From positions 1 to 37,663 of the IMG/VR virus record IMGVR_UViG_3300020020_000104: a DNA stretch of 37,663 nucleotides, one strand, 5' to 3'. Below the pieces are notes generated by a model, which searched no databases, was not told the origin of the DNA, and worked only from the letters and a program-made list of their open reading frames with translations. Position numbers and translations under genes: made by a program. This stretch comes from a virus. Positions 21,574-27,878 of this stretch are shown here, piece by piece; the stretch's first letter is position 1; every line of letters starts with the position of its first letter.

Positions 21574-21912
21574 TTAGAACCCTCCTGCCTCGATGATCGC
21601 GTGGGCTGCGGCCTCTGCTGGAGTCATGCCCCTGTCGAAGCACTCTCTCGAGTCCCAATCAGGCAACTCATCAGCATCCATCTCGGTGTGCTTGTAGGTG
21701 ATCGCGGACACTTCGTCAAACCACTCGTCGTACCTGTCGGACTCGATGTGGTCGTTGATCCACTTCATGGCCTGCTCTTGGCTCCGGAAGGATGTTAACG
21801 TTCCCATCTGCCGACTGCTGCTGACTAGCCAACATTCGTCGCCGAGGTTGTTAAACCCCCACGTCAGGTTGTACGCGCCGATGCTGATGTCGACGTCTTT
21901 GTTCGGTCCCAT
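21574..21912 (-). CDS. Unknown protein, 112 residues
   Basis: The start is set at ATG 21912 because GAAAGGTAC lies nine bases ahead; the in-frame ATG at 21948 would be only 7 nt from the -10 box of promoter P5. A short beta part (DISIGAYNLTWGFNNLGDEC) is followed by helices (SQEQAMKWINDHIESDRYDE) and an Ala-rich C-terminus. It resembles small phage proteins of unknown role. First gene of the unit from P5. Confidence 0.6.
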   Translation of the reverse strand: MGPNKDVDISIGAYNLTWGFNNLGDECWLVSSSRQMGTLTSFRSQEQAMKWINDHIESDRYDEWFDEVSAITYKHTEMDADELPDWDSRECFDRGMTPAEAAAHAIIEAGGF

Positions 21913-21954
21913 AGTCTCTTTGTACCTTTCGTTTATGGGGTGCTTCATACATAA

Positions 21955-21993
21955 ATTATACGCGGTCTCTTGTGGTATTTCATAGTCGGCAAA
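21955..21993 (-). promoter_or_regulatory. Two-block phage promoter P5
   Basis: TTTGCCGACT (21984-21993) and TATAAT (21955-21960) on the minus strand; the block begins 33 nt before TATAAT. The -35 box between them (TATGAA or ATGAAA) is the poorest of the set, which argues that the upstream block is what matters. Confidence 0.68.
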
Positions 21994-22015
21994 CTAGAAT
22001 GCACTCTGCGGAAGT

Positions 22016-22429
22016 CTAGTCGTCGAAGTCGATCTGCGGATACTTCTGTCGCAACTCGTCGATTTCGGTTTGTCGGATGACTTCGGCTAGAGGGTCGGTG
22101 GGGTCTTTTAACGGTGACCATTTGTAGTAGATGTATTTGCCGTTACCCTTCTCGGCGAACTGGACGTAGACGTGCTCTTGCCATTCGTCGTTGATATTTA
22201 CCGTACCCCAGAAGGTCTTGTGTACCCAAGGTTCGGAGTAGTGGATGTGTTTGGCCACCTCCCGAAGTGTCCACCGAGCATCAGATCGTACCTTCAGAAA
22301 CGTGAGCATTTGTTCGGCGCAGTAAGTCATCCCACCGCGGTCCCTTAGCTGACCCCTCTTTAACAGTTCCCCTATGGACTCGTCGTCACGGTCTTCGTTA
22401 TCCCTATCTCTGTGGTCATTATCCTTCAT
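22016..22429 (-). CDS. Winged-helix-like protein, first gene of the early arm
   Basis: 137 residues. The second ATG (22429) is used, as GGAGG lies six bases before it and directly touches the first. A very acidic leader (DNDHRDRDNEDRDDE) precedes WTLREVAKHIHYSEPWVHKT, a helix-turn-helix, and a wing-like hairpin (VYVQFAEKGNGKYIYYKWS). Probably a transcription regulator made early, as it stands right after promoter P6. Confidence 0.65.
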   Translation of the reverse strand: MKDNDHRDRDNEDRDDESIGELLKRGQLRDRGGMTYCAEQMLTFLKVRSDARWTLREVAKHIHYSEPWVHKTFWGTVNINDEWQEHVYVQFAEKGNGKYIYYKWSPLKDPTDPLAEVIRQTEIDELRQKYPQIDFDD

Positions 22430-22478
22430 TTCCATCCTCCAGTTGTCCTGATTACGGGGTTCTTTGTATCTCTCCTTA

Positions 22479-22516
22479 ATTATACTAGGTATACATTAGG
22501 AAATCAAGTATGCAAA
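22479..22516 (-). promoter_or_regulatory. Two-block phage promoter P6
   Basis: TTTGCATACT (22507-22516), TTGATT as -35 with a 17-nt spacer and TATAAT (22479-22484) on the minus strand, the closest to consensus of all copies. It opens the whole minus-strand accessory arm. Confidence 0.72.
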
Positions 22517-22684
22517 TTAGTGTGCATAGTTTGTATCCGTTTCTTGGAGAACGAGGAAATGTCCGATATAGGATAAGTTACGTCGATCAGACCTCAAATG
22601 GGTTGAAACGTATCAGAAGTCCCGTAAATCCCTATAGGTTTCGTAGGTGGTTCTGTACGACTTTCTGAGTCTCCTTCCTTGTAC

Positions 22685-22740
22685 TTATATAATTTATGAT
22701 AGTTATATATTAGTATATTAAGTTTAATCCTGTTTTATCC
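22685..22740. other. Strongly AT-rich stretch
   Basis: More than 50 bases made mostly of A and T, including TATATAATTTATGATAG and repeated TATATTA steps, between ordinary flanks. It may hold a plus-strand -10 box (TATAAT) without a good -35, or serve as a DNA-unwinding element. Nothing else supports either choice. Confidence 0.3.
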
Positions 22741-22852
22741 GTCCGGTACCGTAAAGTATACGATATTTTCGTTGTTCTTCTAAGCATAAGTTAAAGATGA
22801 GGAGATCCGGATGGGGCAGGAGAATGAGCATCCCTCGACGTCCCTCCCGACT

Positions 22853-22996
22853 GTCCTCATTGCGGCCCCCCCCCCCCCCCCCACCCCGGAAAGGAAACTT
22901 TGCAAATCGTCCTGTGGTTTAGTTTCAAACGGAACCGCGGTCTGGTCCTCAATGCGGCCCGTCGATCAGGAGTTTCGATCGGGAGCTCGATCAGCC
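22853..22996. repeat. C17 tract flanked by a 16-nt direct repeat, then three TCGATC repeats
   Basis: GTCCTCATTGCGGCCC (22853-22868) returns at 22945-22960 with 15 of 16 bases identical. Between them lies a run of 17 C, one A and four more C. TCGATC(A/G)GGAG occurs at 22962 and 22975, and TCGATCAGCC at 22987, spaced 13 and 12 nt. The base use is unlike the flanking AT-rich DNA. This may be an end or packaging region, or an assembly fault at a homopolymer. Confidence 0.5.
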
Positions 22997-23038
22997 AACG
23001 AACAGGGGCAAAAGAAACGTTCGGCTCCCTACGGGCAT

Positions 23039-23074
23039 AAAGAAAGGCCACCTCCGTAGAGGTGGCCTCTCTTT
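23039..23074. terminator. Bidirectional intrinsic terminator
   Basis: A perfect 9-bp stem, GGCCACCTC with GAGGTGGCC (23046-23054 and 23059-23067), with a 4-nt loop, has AAAGAAA before it and TCTCTTT after it, so both strands end in a U-rich tail. It stands 24 nt beyond the stop of the 23098-23379 gene and ends that minus-strand transcript. It would also stop plus-strand transcripts from the hub. Confidence 0.85.
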
Positions 23075-23097
23075 CGCCTGCTTGGCGGTAAGGCGCC

Positions 23098-23379
23098 TTA
23101 CTCGCCGATGGCCTGCAGGATTGCCGCCAGCTTGGAAGGCCCGCGACCGCCTGCGGCGACCTTCTCGACCCACGCGGCGGCATCGACTCCGCGGACCTGC
23201 AGGCTGCCATCTTCCGCCTTGAAGGTAACCAACCGTCCCGCTTTCGCTTCGCGGTAGGCGTAAGGCCCTGGGATGTTACGGCCACTTACCGCCGCCGCGA
23301 TCTTCGCCACCTGGTAGGGGGAGAAGGTCTCTTCCGTCGCCTCGAGGACTTCGATGGCGTTCTGCAACTTCTGGTTCAT
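23098..23379 (-). CDS. Small probable DNA-binding protein at the arm divergence
   Basis: 93 residues from ATG 23379 after GAAAGGTAC; the longer frame has a weak, Arg-rich start. FSPYQVAKIAAAVSGRNIPG, AYREAKAGRLVTFKAEDG and VRGVDAAAWVEK follow the order helix, turn, Y-x-Y/YREA helix, strand, Asp, similar to the PQxxYxY proteins, though with lower likeness. It is a single-gene unit between a terminator and the four-copy repeat array, the place expected for a repressor or arm switch. That role is inference. Confidence 0.6.
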   Translation of the reverse strand: MNQKLQNAIEVLEATEETFSPYQVAKIAAAVSGRNIPGPYAYREAKAGRLVTFKAEDGSLQVRGVDAAAWVEKVAAGGRGPSKLAAILQAIGE

Positions 23380-23454
23380 ATCTGTACCTTTCGGGTTCGC
23401 AAGCGAGACGCATCGCCGATTTGGCTTCGTAACTCGCGCTGCTTGCATAAATTA

Positions 23455-23460
23455 ATTATA
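23455..23460 (-). promoter_or_regulatory. TATAAT of the regulator gene 23098-23379
   Basis: On the minus strand a perfect TATAAT lies about 75 nt before the ATG at 23379. The place of the -35 box holds GAGGTA, which is poor, and the shared upstream block is missing. The first copy of the repeat array covers that place, so this promoter may depend on, or be blocked by, a protein bound to the array. Confidence 0.45.
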
Positions 23461-23474
23461 GCGGGTTGCGAATT

Positions 23475-23564
23475 GTTTACCTCTGTAGAATAAGATGTTG
23501 ACCCCGTTATATAACGCTGTATTAAACCCCGATATAATATCATTGTTTACCCCCCTATAATATT
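23475..23564 (+). repeat. Four-copy iteron-like array
   Basis: Four directly repeated 20-nt units start at 23475, 23497, 23522 and 23545 (spacing 22, 25 and 23). Each has a GTTTACCCC-like half (GTTTACCTC, GTTGACCCC, TTAAACCCC, GTTTACCCC), two free bases, then a TATAATAT-like half. Spacing near two helical turns puts all copies on about the same face of the DNA. Such arrays are replication iterons or repressor/activator arrays. Confidence 0.6.
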
Positions 23565-23860
23565 AACCTGGTAGGAAAGCCTTCTATCTCACCGTCTCTA
23601 GGTATAACATGACCTGTTCTTCCATTTGAAAGTGACCCGGTAGGTAGGCAGAACAGGGTCCAGAAAGTCACCCAAAAAGGGTGAGTAAAGGTGACGTATT
23701 ATAGGGCGGTAATAGGACCTACTAAGGACTGGTAAGTGCACTTAACAAGGTCAAGTAACTATATTAACCAAAAATGGTAAGGAAACTTACTTCCCGCAGG
23801 GTGGTACTAGCGCGACAGTTCAAACGGAAGTTGTGCTATTATAACAACCGTGTCTAATCG

Positions 23861-23898
23861 ATGGCCCTCTAGGAAATCTCGTTTGCCTCAGTTATAAT
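23861..23898 (+). promoter_or_regulatory. Two-block phage promoter P7 (late operon)
   Basis: ATGGCCCTCT (23861-23870) begins 32 nt before TATAAT (23893-23898) on the plus strand. The GCCCTCT core equals that of P2 and P8. The -35 place has TAGGAA. Transcripts would start near 23905, about 28 nt before the first late gene. Confidence 0.68.
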
Positions 23899-23932
23899 TA
23901 TACATGATGAAGGTAAAGGAGGCCTAAGGGCC

Positions 23933-24310
23933 ATGCCTATGAACCCCGAAGATCGAAAGCAGTTCGAACAGAGCTTGCTAGAGCCCTGGGATCCCGACGA
24001 AGCCCTCAAAGGCTTGGTGCTGCAAAGCCAAGTCGAAGGTGAAGACGAGACGACCCAAGCGAACCGGATCCTGCGCGAAGCAGCGCCGATGGCTGCACAA
24101 GCCGTTGTGCACATCGCTAAGTATGCACGAAGCGACTCCCTTCGCTTCCAGGCAGCCAAGTACGTGATCGAGCGCAACCTCGGCACGGTGAACAACGAAT
24201 CCTCAACGAGTCCCAAATCGGAAACCTCACCGCTCGAGCAACTGCTCGGCGCTGTCGTCAAAGACGTCGAAGACTACGCAAACAACGGAGGGAACCACAA
24301 CGATGCCTAA
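23933..24310 (+). CDS. Possible terminase small subunit
   Basis: 125 residues, first gene of the late operon, after AAAGGAGG. Helical: FEQSLLEPWDPDEALKGLVL, then EAAPMAAQAVVHIAKYARSD, SLRFQAAKYVIERNLG, a pattern seen in small terminase-like phage proteins, and an acidic, disordered end. No DNA-binding motif stands out, and the large subunit gene is 9 kb away, so the call rests on position and general look. A small structural or assembly protein is the alternative. Confidence 0.4.
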   Translation: MPMNPEDRKQFEQSLLEPWDPDEALKGLVLQSQVEGEDETTQANRILREAAPMAAQAVVHIAKYARSDSLRFQAAKYVIERNLGTVNNESSTSPKSETSPLEQLLGAVVKDVEDYANNGGNHNDA

Positions 24311-24422
24311 GAAAGGTAGCAAAGGCGGAGCATCCCCGGCTGGAGGCAAAGGTTCAACGACCAAAGCCAACAGAGGAATGAACCGCGCAAGCACAGCGAT
24401 CCAGCCCAAAAAGGGTAAGTAG
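24303..24422 (+). CDS. Very basic, low-complexity miniprotein, 39 residues
   Basis: From ATG 24303 (GGAGGG ten bases ahead) to TAG 24422; overlaps the previous gene by 8 nt. MPKKGSKGGASPAGGKGSTT continues with TKANRGMNRASTAIQPKKGK: Gly, Lys and Ser without hydrophobic core. It could be a DNA-condensing or packaged peptide. Presence in the late operon and good spacing support it. Confidence 0.55.
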   Translation: MPKKGSKGGASPAGGKGSTTKANRGMNRASTAIQPKKGK

Positions 24423-24436
24423 GAGCGCGCAACGCC

Positions 24437-25213
24437 ATGCCTGTTTGGGTCCTACCTCGTGAAAGCTGGGACTTATCCGGTCTCCCCCGACTCGGATGGG
24501 TAGTTCCTGCTGAGCAATTCCGTGGATTGGTTGTGCATCACACGGTCTCGTACTGGGATGAGACCGCGTGGGACCCAAACAGCATGTCTGATGAAGCGGC
24601 ACATATGCGAACGCTTCAATTGGTTCGTCCGGATCTTGGCGCCGATGTCCCCTATAGCTGGGTGATCTTCGAGCAGCCAGTTCCACACATTGCAGTAGTC
24701 GCCGAAGGTAGAGGCTATTGCAGAACAGGTGCACATACAGCAGGGTTCAACTCAAGCCGATACGGTGTTGCTCTCGCCGGGAACTACAGTGATCGACCAG
24801 TGACGCCAGGGATGATCGACGCGATCAATTGGGTTGGCGCCCAATATTGTGCTCACGCGTCGGAACCTACAGTGCCGCACAGTGATTCGTATGCTACAGC
24901 TTGCCCAGGTAACATGATGCGAAACCTCATGCCTACCGTGCAACCACCGTTTACCTTCCACCAACCCAGCGAGGACGACGACATGACCAAGGAAGAGCTT
25001 GCTGCTGCAATGGGATGCGTGATTCCACCTCAAGGACACCCACGTGCAGGACTGATCTGCGTCCCTCTGCTGGAGTCAGTAACTCGCGACGCCAACGGAA
25101 ACATCATCTCGCAGCACGAGAATCTCTACCCATGGGGTGAGGCGAGCACCTACATCCACAAAGAACTCAAACTGGCTCGACTAACGAAGCCAGGGAACAC
25201 AGAGTTGTCATGA
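24437..25213 (+). CDS. Endolysin: N-acetylmuramoyl-L-alanine amidase
   Basis: 258 residues. An Amidase_2/PGRP domain fills about 1-165: LVVHHTVSYW (31-40) with the first zinc His, GAHTAGFNSSRYGVALAGNY (98-117), and PHSDSYATACPGN (147-159) with H148 and C156, the other zinc ligands. It cuts the bond between MurNAc and L-Ala at lysis. The C-terminal 90 residues (DDMTKEELAAAMGCVIPPQG onward) match no known wall-binding domain by eye. No signal peptide is seen, so export would need a holin. Confidence 0.88.
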   Translation: MPVWVLPRESWDLSGLPRLGWVVPAEQFRGLVVHHTVSYWDETAWDPNSMSDEAAHMRTLQLVRPDLGADVPYSWVIFEQPVPHIAVVAEGRGYCRTGAHTAGFNSSRYGVALAGNYSDRPVTPGMIDAINWVGAQYCAHASEPTVPHSDSYATACPGNMMRNLMPTVQPPFTFHQPSEDDDMTKEELAAAMGCVIPPQGHPRAGLICVPLLESVTRDANGNIISQHENLYPWGEASTYIHKELKLARLTKPGNTELS

Positions 25214-25246
25214 TTACTCCTGTGGGAATCGAAACGAAAGGCCGGG

Positions 25247-25483
25247 TTGACCGTGGCACAAGTTGTTGTTAACAGTGGTAAAGCCCGCGGAGGCCGGCGT
25301 ACGGTTGTCTATCGTGACCTCAAAGGCAACACCTGGGCCGCGTTGGTCGTGGGCGAGGGAACCGGAAGTGGGAAGAAACTGAAGCTGGTCTCGCATCCGA
25401 CTGTACGGATCGTCGACAACGTGCCTCTCGCAACGTCGATGAAGGGTACGAACGTGTACTTCAACTATTGGTCGAGGTACTAA
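25247..25483 (+). CDS. Small beta-rich virion-region protein, 78 residues
   Basis: Start TTG 25247 with AAAGG close ahead; GTG 25253 is also possible. AQVVVNSGKARGGRRTVVYR, WAALVVGEGTGSGKK and VRIVDNVPLATSMKG suggest a small beta barrel. Late-operon location suggests a minor capsid or tail part. No family recognised. Confidence 0.5.
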   Translation: MTVAQVVVNSGKARGGRRTVVYRDLKGNTWAALVVGEGTGSGKKLKLVSHPTVRIVDNVPLATSMKGTNVYFNYWSRY

Positions 25484-25683
25484 TGAACGCTTACGGAGCG
25501 AAGATCGGTAGGATTGTGAGCTACAAGACAGCTGCAGGCAAGCTGCGCTCTTGTAGGGTTACAGCCGTGACGAGCGGAACGGTAGCGACCCTCCGCGATG
25601 CAGATCGTACAACGACGTATGCAACCAAGACACGGCGAGGTACGACTGCGAATCCAACGCAGAACGACAAGTGGCATCCTTAA
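25483..25683 (+). CDS. Small beta-rich protein, 66 residues
   Basis: ATG 25483 overlaps the previous stop as TAATG, with GAGGTA ahead. KIGRIVSYKTAAGKLRSCRV and TVATLRDADRTTTYATKTRR give a short, basic beta sheet with the look of an SH3-like barrel. Similar in size and fold pattern to its neighbour at 25247. Function unknown. Confidence 0.55.
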   Translation: MNAYGAKIGRIVSYKTAAGKLRSCRVTAVTSGTVATLRDADRTTTYATKTRRGTTANPTQNDKWHP

Positions 25684-25692
25684 GGAGATCCA

Positions 25693-25944
25693 ATGCCAGA
25701 TGAAGCAACCATCAGTGTCACTTGCGAAAGCTGTGGCCAGGAGAGCGCGTTGTCCCTTGACAAGACGACGATCTGGGAGTGCCCAGCTTGCTCAACCAAG
25801 AATCGGTACGTGAGTGGTGAAGAGGACTTCGCTATCAACGCAACCGACTTTGCGGTCGCCGAGGGTACTTTCACCGAAGAAGCCCAGTCAGGAACAGCAG
25901 TCCGGGTCACCGACTCGGCCGAAGCATCATCAACGGGAGGCTGA
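25693..25944 (+). CDS. Zinc-ribbon protein, 83 residues
   Basis: CESCGQ (11-16) and CPAC (30-33) form a zinc ribbon. The remaining 50 residues are acidic and probably disordered (TEEAQSGTAVRVTDSAEASS). It follows AAGGAG and lies two bases before the next gene. Likely a late accessory protein; role unknown. Confidence 0.55.
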   Translation: MPDEATISVTCESCGQESALSLDKTTIWECPACSTKNRYVSGEEDFAINATDFAVAEGTFTEEAQSGTAVRVTDSAEASSTGG

Positions 25945-25946
25945 GC

Positions 25947-26504
25947 GTGAATCTGCTCACTCAGGTATACAAGGACATCGTCGGCTGGGACGTCAAGTGG
26001 AAGCTGGAGAAGTTCCGTGGCGACGATGCTATCGCTCGGGAGCTCTTCCTTCCTGGACCTGAGCCGTTCGATGTTGTCTCTTTCGACGGCAACCTCTTGA
26101 TGTACGCTGGTGCATCGAACTTGTGGGAGTGCTTGAAGGGCAATGGGACCGTTACGGCTGCTCAGTCCCTCACGTACTTCAACAACGGCAACGCGTACCT
26201 CGGCGTCGGTGACTCTGCTACGGCAGCTGCTGCAACGCAGACCGATCTCCAAGCGGCATCGAACAAGCTCCGTAAGGCCATGGATGCGACGTACCCGGTG
26301 CACACCGATGGCACAACCTCAGGCTCGGCACCGATCGACTTCAAGTCGACCTTCGCAACTGGCGATGCCAACTACGCTTGGGAGGAAGTCGCTACCTTCA
26401 ACGGGTCCACTGGCGTCCGCATGCTCAACCGGAAGGTACAGTCCCTAGGGACCAAGACCTCGGCAGGTACGTGGGTGCTGACAGAAACGATCACCTTGGC
26501 GTAA
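25947..26504 (+). CDS. Probable virion structural protein, 185 residues
   Basis: Starts at GTG 25947. FDVVSFDGNLLMYAGASNLW leads to LTYFNNGNAYLGVGDS, an Ala/Thr-rich helix with AAATQTDLQAASNKLRKAMD, and a final beta part MLNRKVQSLGTKTSAGTWVL. The pattern matches minor structural proteins of tailed phages, possibly of the fibre or decoration type. No enzyme motif is present. Confidence 0.55.
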   Translation: MNLLTQVYKDIVGWDVKWKLEKFRGDDAIARELFLPGPEPFDVVSFDGNLLMYAGASNLWECLKGNGTVTAAQSLTYFNNGNAYLGVGDSATAAAATQTDLQAASNKLRKAMDATYPVHTDGTTSGSAPIDFKSTFATGDANYAWEEVATFNGSTGVRMLNRKVQSLGTKTSAGTWVLTETITLA

Positions 26505-26797
26505 TGCACCTTGCTATAAGTGCTGGTCAAGTCTTTGAGCACACCGTAGCCGCGGGAGGAATCATCGCGGCCGTGCTCTCTGCCTGGTGGGCCTCTAGGG
26601 CTAAGAAGTCCGAGGTTCAGATCCAGGGTAAGGCCCAGGAAATCGACATGCTCACGGCCGCTTCTGCCTCGTGGAAGGACTTCGGCGTCCGCGTTGAGGA
26701 ACGTTTAGCCGAGTGTGAGAAGGACCGAGAAGCAGACCGGAAGCAGATCAAGGAGTTACGAGACCTGATCGAGGAGCGTGATGGGCGCGCTACGTGA
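26504..26797 (+). CDS. Membrane-anchored coiled-coil protein, holin candidate
   Basis: 97 residues from ATG 26504 (TAATG overlap). VAAGGIIAAVLSAWWAS (about 16-32) is one membrane span; then a basic turn (RAKKSEVQIQGKAQ) and a long charged coiled coil (CEKDREADRKQIKELRDLIE) to the end. Single-span holin-like proteins with this layout occur in phages of Gram-positive hosts. Location some 1.3 kb after the endolysin supports it, but does not prove it. Confidence 0.5.
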   Translation: MHLAISAGQVFEHTVAAGGIIAAVLSAWWASRAKKSEVQIQGKAQEIDMLTAASASWKDFGVRVEERLAECEKDREADRKQIKELRDLIEERDGRAT

Positions 26798-27206
26798 TGC
26801 CATCATAGCTATCATAACAGACCCCGACCTCAGTGAGGACGAGAAGAAGGCTGCGATCAGGAGAGCGAAGTGCCGAGCGATCCTCGATGCCTTAGCTGGT
26901 CAAGTACCCTTTACCATTCAGCCGGTAGGGTACGTTATAACCGTGACCGCGATGAGTGAGGTAGACGGAAATCTCGTTTCCACATTGGAAGCGACTCGCC
27001 TTGGAGTCCCTGTCGTCCTCAGCAATCCGTTCATCTATGTCAATCCACCACTGATGATCGAAGATCCGCAGGGCGATGTGACTCGTTCGTTTACCGATCG
27101 TAATGGTGTGGTGCATACCGTGAACTATCGAGAAGCACCCTTGCTTGCGTATCGGCTCTTGGTGATCGAATCTGTTCGAGACGCCTGGCGAGCGAGTCAA
27201 CAATGA
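26781..27206 (+). CDS. Unknown late protein, 141 residues
   Basis: ATG 26781 with GAGGAG four bases ahead; GTG 26778 is in frame directly before. A helical N-terminus (ITDPDLSEDEKKAAIRRAKC) and a beta-rich rest (PVGYVITVTAMSEVDGNLVS, FIYVNPPLMIEDPQG). The end is helical again. Possibly a tail or connector protein. It overlaps its neighbours by 17 and 4 nt. Confidence 0.5.
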   Translation: MGALRDAIIAIITDPDLSEDEKKAAIRRAKCRAILDALAGQVPFTIQPVGYVITVTAMSEVDGNLVSTLEATRLGVPVVLSNPFIYVNPPLMIEDPQGDVTRSFTDRNGVVHTVNYREAPLLAYRLLVIESVRDAWRASQQ

Positions 27207-27877
27207 CTACGACGACTGTATGGTCAGATGCAGGTGACTTCGAGGTAACAGCGTTTGGCAGTTCGTATACTGTGGCTCGCGACCATACAGGTTCAGACGA
27301 AGGTGTTACTCCGAGTCTTACGATTCTCGCCTTAGGTCAGAACTTCTCGTCGCCGAACTATTACTGCATCGAGATGTTCCTTGACTTCGTCACGTCATCG
27401 ATAGCTGACACAGATGTCGTGAGCGCTGCGGTTCTCTCCCTGTGGGGCTCGAACGATAACGACACGTCGAACCTGAATGCGGTGACAGCTAGAGCATACG
27501 ACTTCGGATCGTCGGCTGAGGTATCCGATTTCCGTACTGCTGCTCAGTTGAACGCGTTGACAACGTTGGCTACGTGCGCTGCTGCTACTTATGTTAGCGG
27601 CGCCTACTTTGCGTTCACGTCGCAAGCGGGTATGCCAGGAGCGATCAACGTTACCGGCTCGACACGTATGGTCCTCCATTCGGATCGTCATGCCGCAGGT
27701 ACTGCTCCCTCTGGTGAAGAGTACTGGCAGATTCAATCAGCTGATAATACAGGGACGACCAGCGATCCAAAGCTGGTCATTACTCATGATCCTGCAGCTG
27801 GACAACCTACGGGAAAGCGATATGGTGGAGTGCAGTTCGCAACTCCTAGCTTATTCAGTGCAGTGAGGAGATGGTAG
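27203..27877 (+). CDS. Probable virion protein with jelly-roll-like pattern, 224 residues
   Basis: Beta-rich throughout: SDAGDFEVTAFGSSYTVARD, FLDFVTSSIADTDVVSAAVL, SLWGSNDNDTSNLNAVTARA, which resembles the carbohydrate-binding or DNRLRE-type domains of phage structural proteins. LVITHDPAAGQPTGKRYGGV near the end leads to a short linker, FATPSLFSAVRRW. It may bind glycans on the host or be part of the tail. Confidence 0.55.
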   Translation: MTTTTVWSDAGDFEVTAFGSSYTVARDHTGSDEGVTPSLTILALGQNFSSPNYYCIEMFLDFVTSSIADTDVVSAAVLSLWGSNDNDTSNLNAVTARAYDFGSSAEVSDFRTAAQLNALTTLATCAAATYVSGAYFAFTSQAGMPGAINVTGSTRMVLHSDRHAAGTAPSGEEYWQIQSADNTGTTSDPKLVITHDPAAGQPTGKRYGGVQFATPSLFSAVRRW

Positions 27878-27878
27878 T

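Larger units (their letters stand above)
22430..23097. other. Non-coding hub: AT-rich stretch, C-run, short repeats, terminator
   Basis: No convincing gene is seen. From left to right: promoter P6; about 160 nt of ordinary sequence; an AT-rich stretch at 22685-22740; a GC-rich part with 17 consecutive C (22866-22882), a near-identical 16-nt direct repeat on either side of it, and three short TCGATC repeats; then a strong terminator (23039-23074). An 82-codon plus-strand frame (22811-23059) runs through the C-run and is not believed. An origin or DNA-end function is possible. Confidence 0.5.
23380..23932. other. Divergent intergenic region: leader, repeat array, hairpins, late promoter
   Basis: 553 nt with no supported gene between the minus-strand regulator and the plus-strand late operon. 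It holds a TATAAT for the regulator, four GTTTACCCC-type repeats, an inverted repeat (23611-23620 with 23650-23660, one bulge), a hairpin with a five-A loop (23668-23673 with 23679-23684), and the late promoter P7. GGTAGG or GGTAAG words recur (near 23570, 23638, 23731, 23775). It may combine operator, origin and promoter functions. Confidence 0.55.

Noticed and set aside
22811-23059. An 82-codon plus-strand frame with a fair ribosome site (GAGGAG before ATG)
   Set aside because: It runs through the C17 tract, where its frame depends on the exact C count, and its composition (Pro run, then Ser/Arg) looks non-coding. It also ends inside the terminator.
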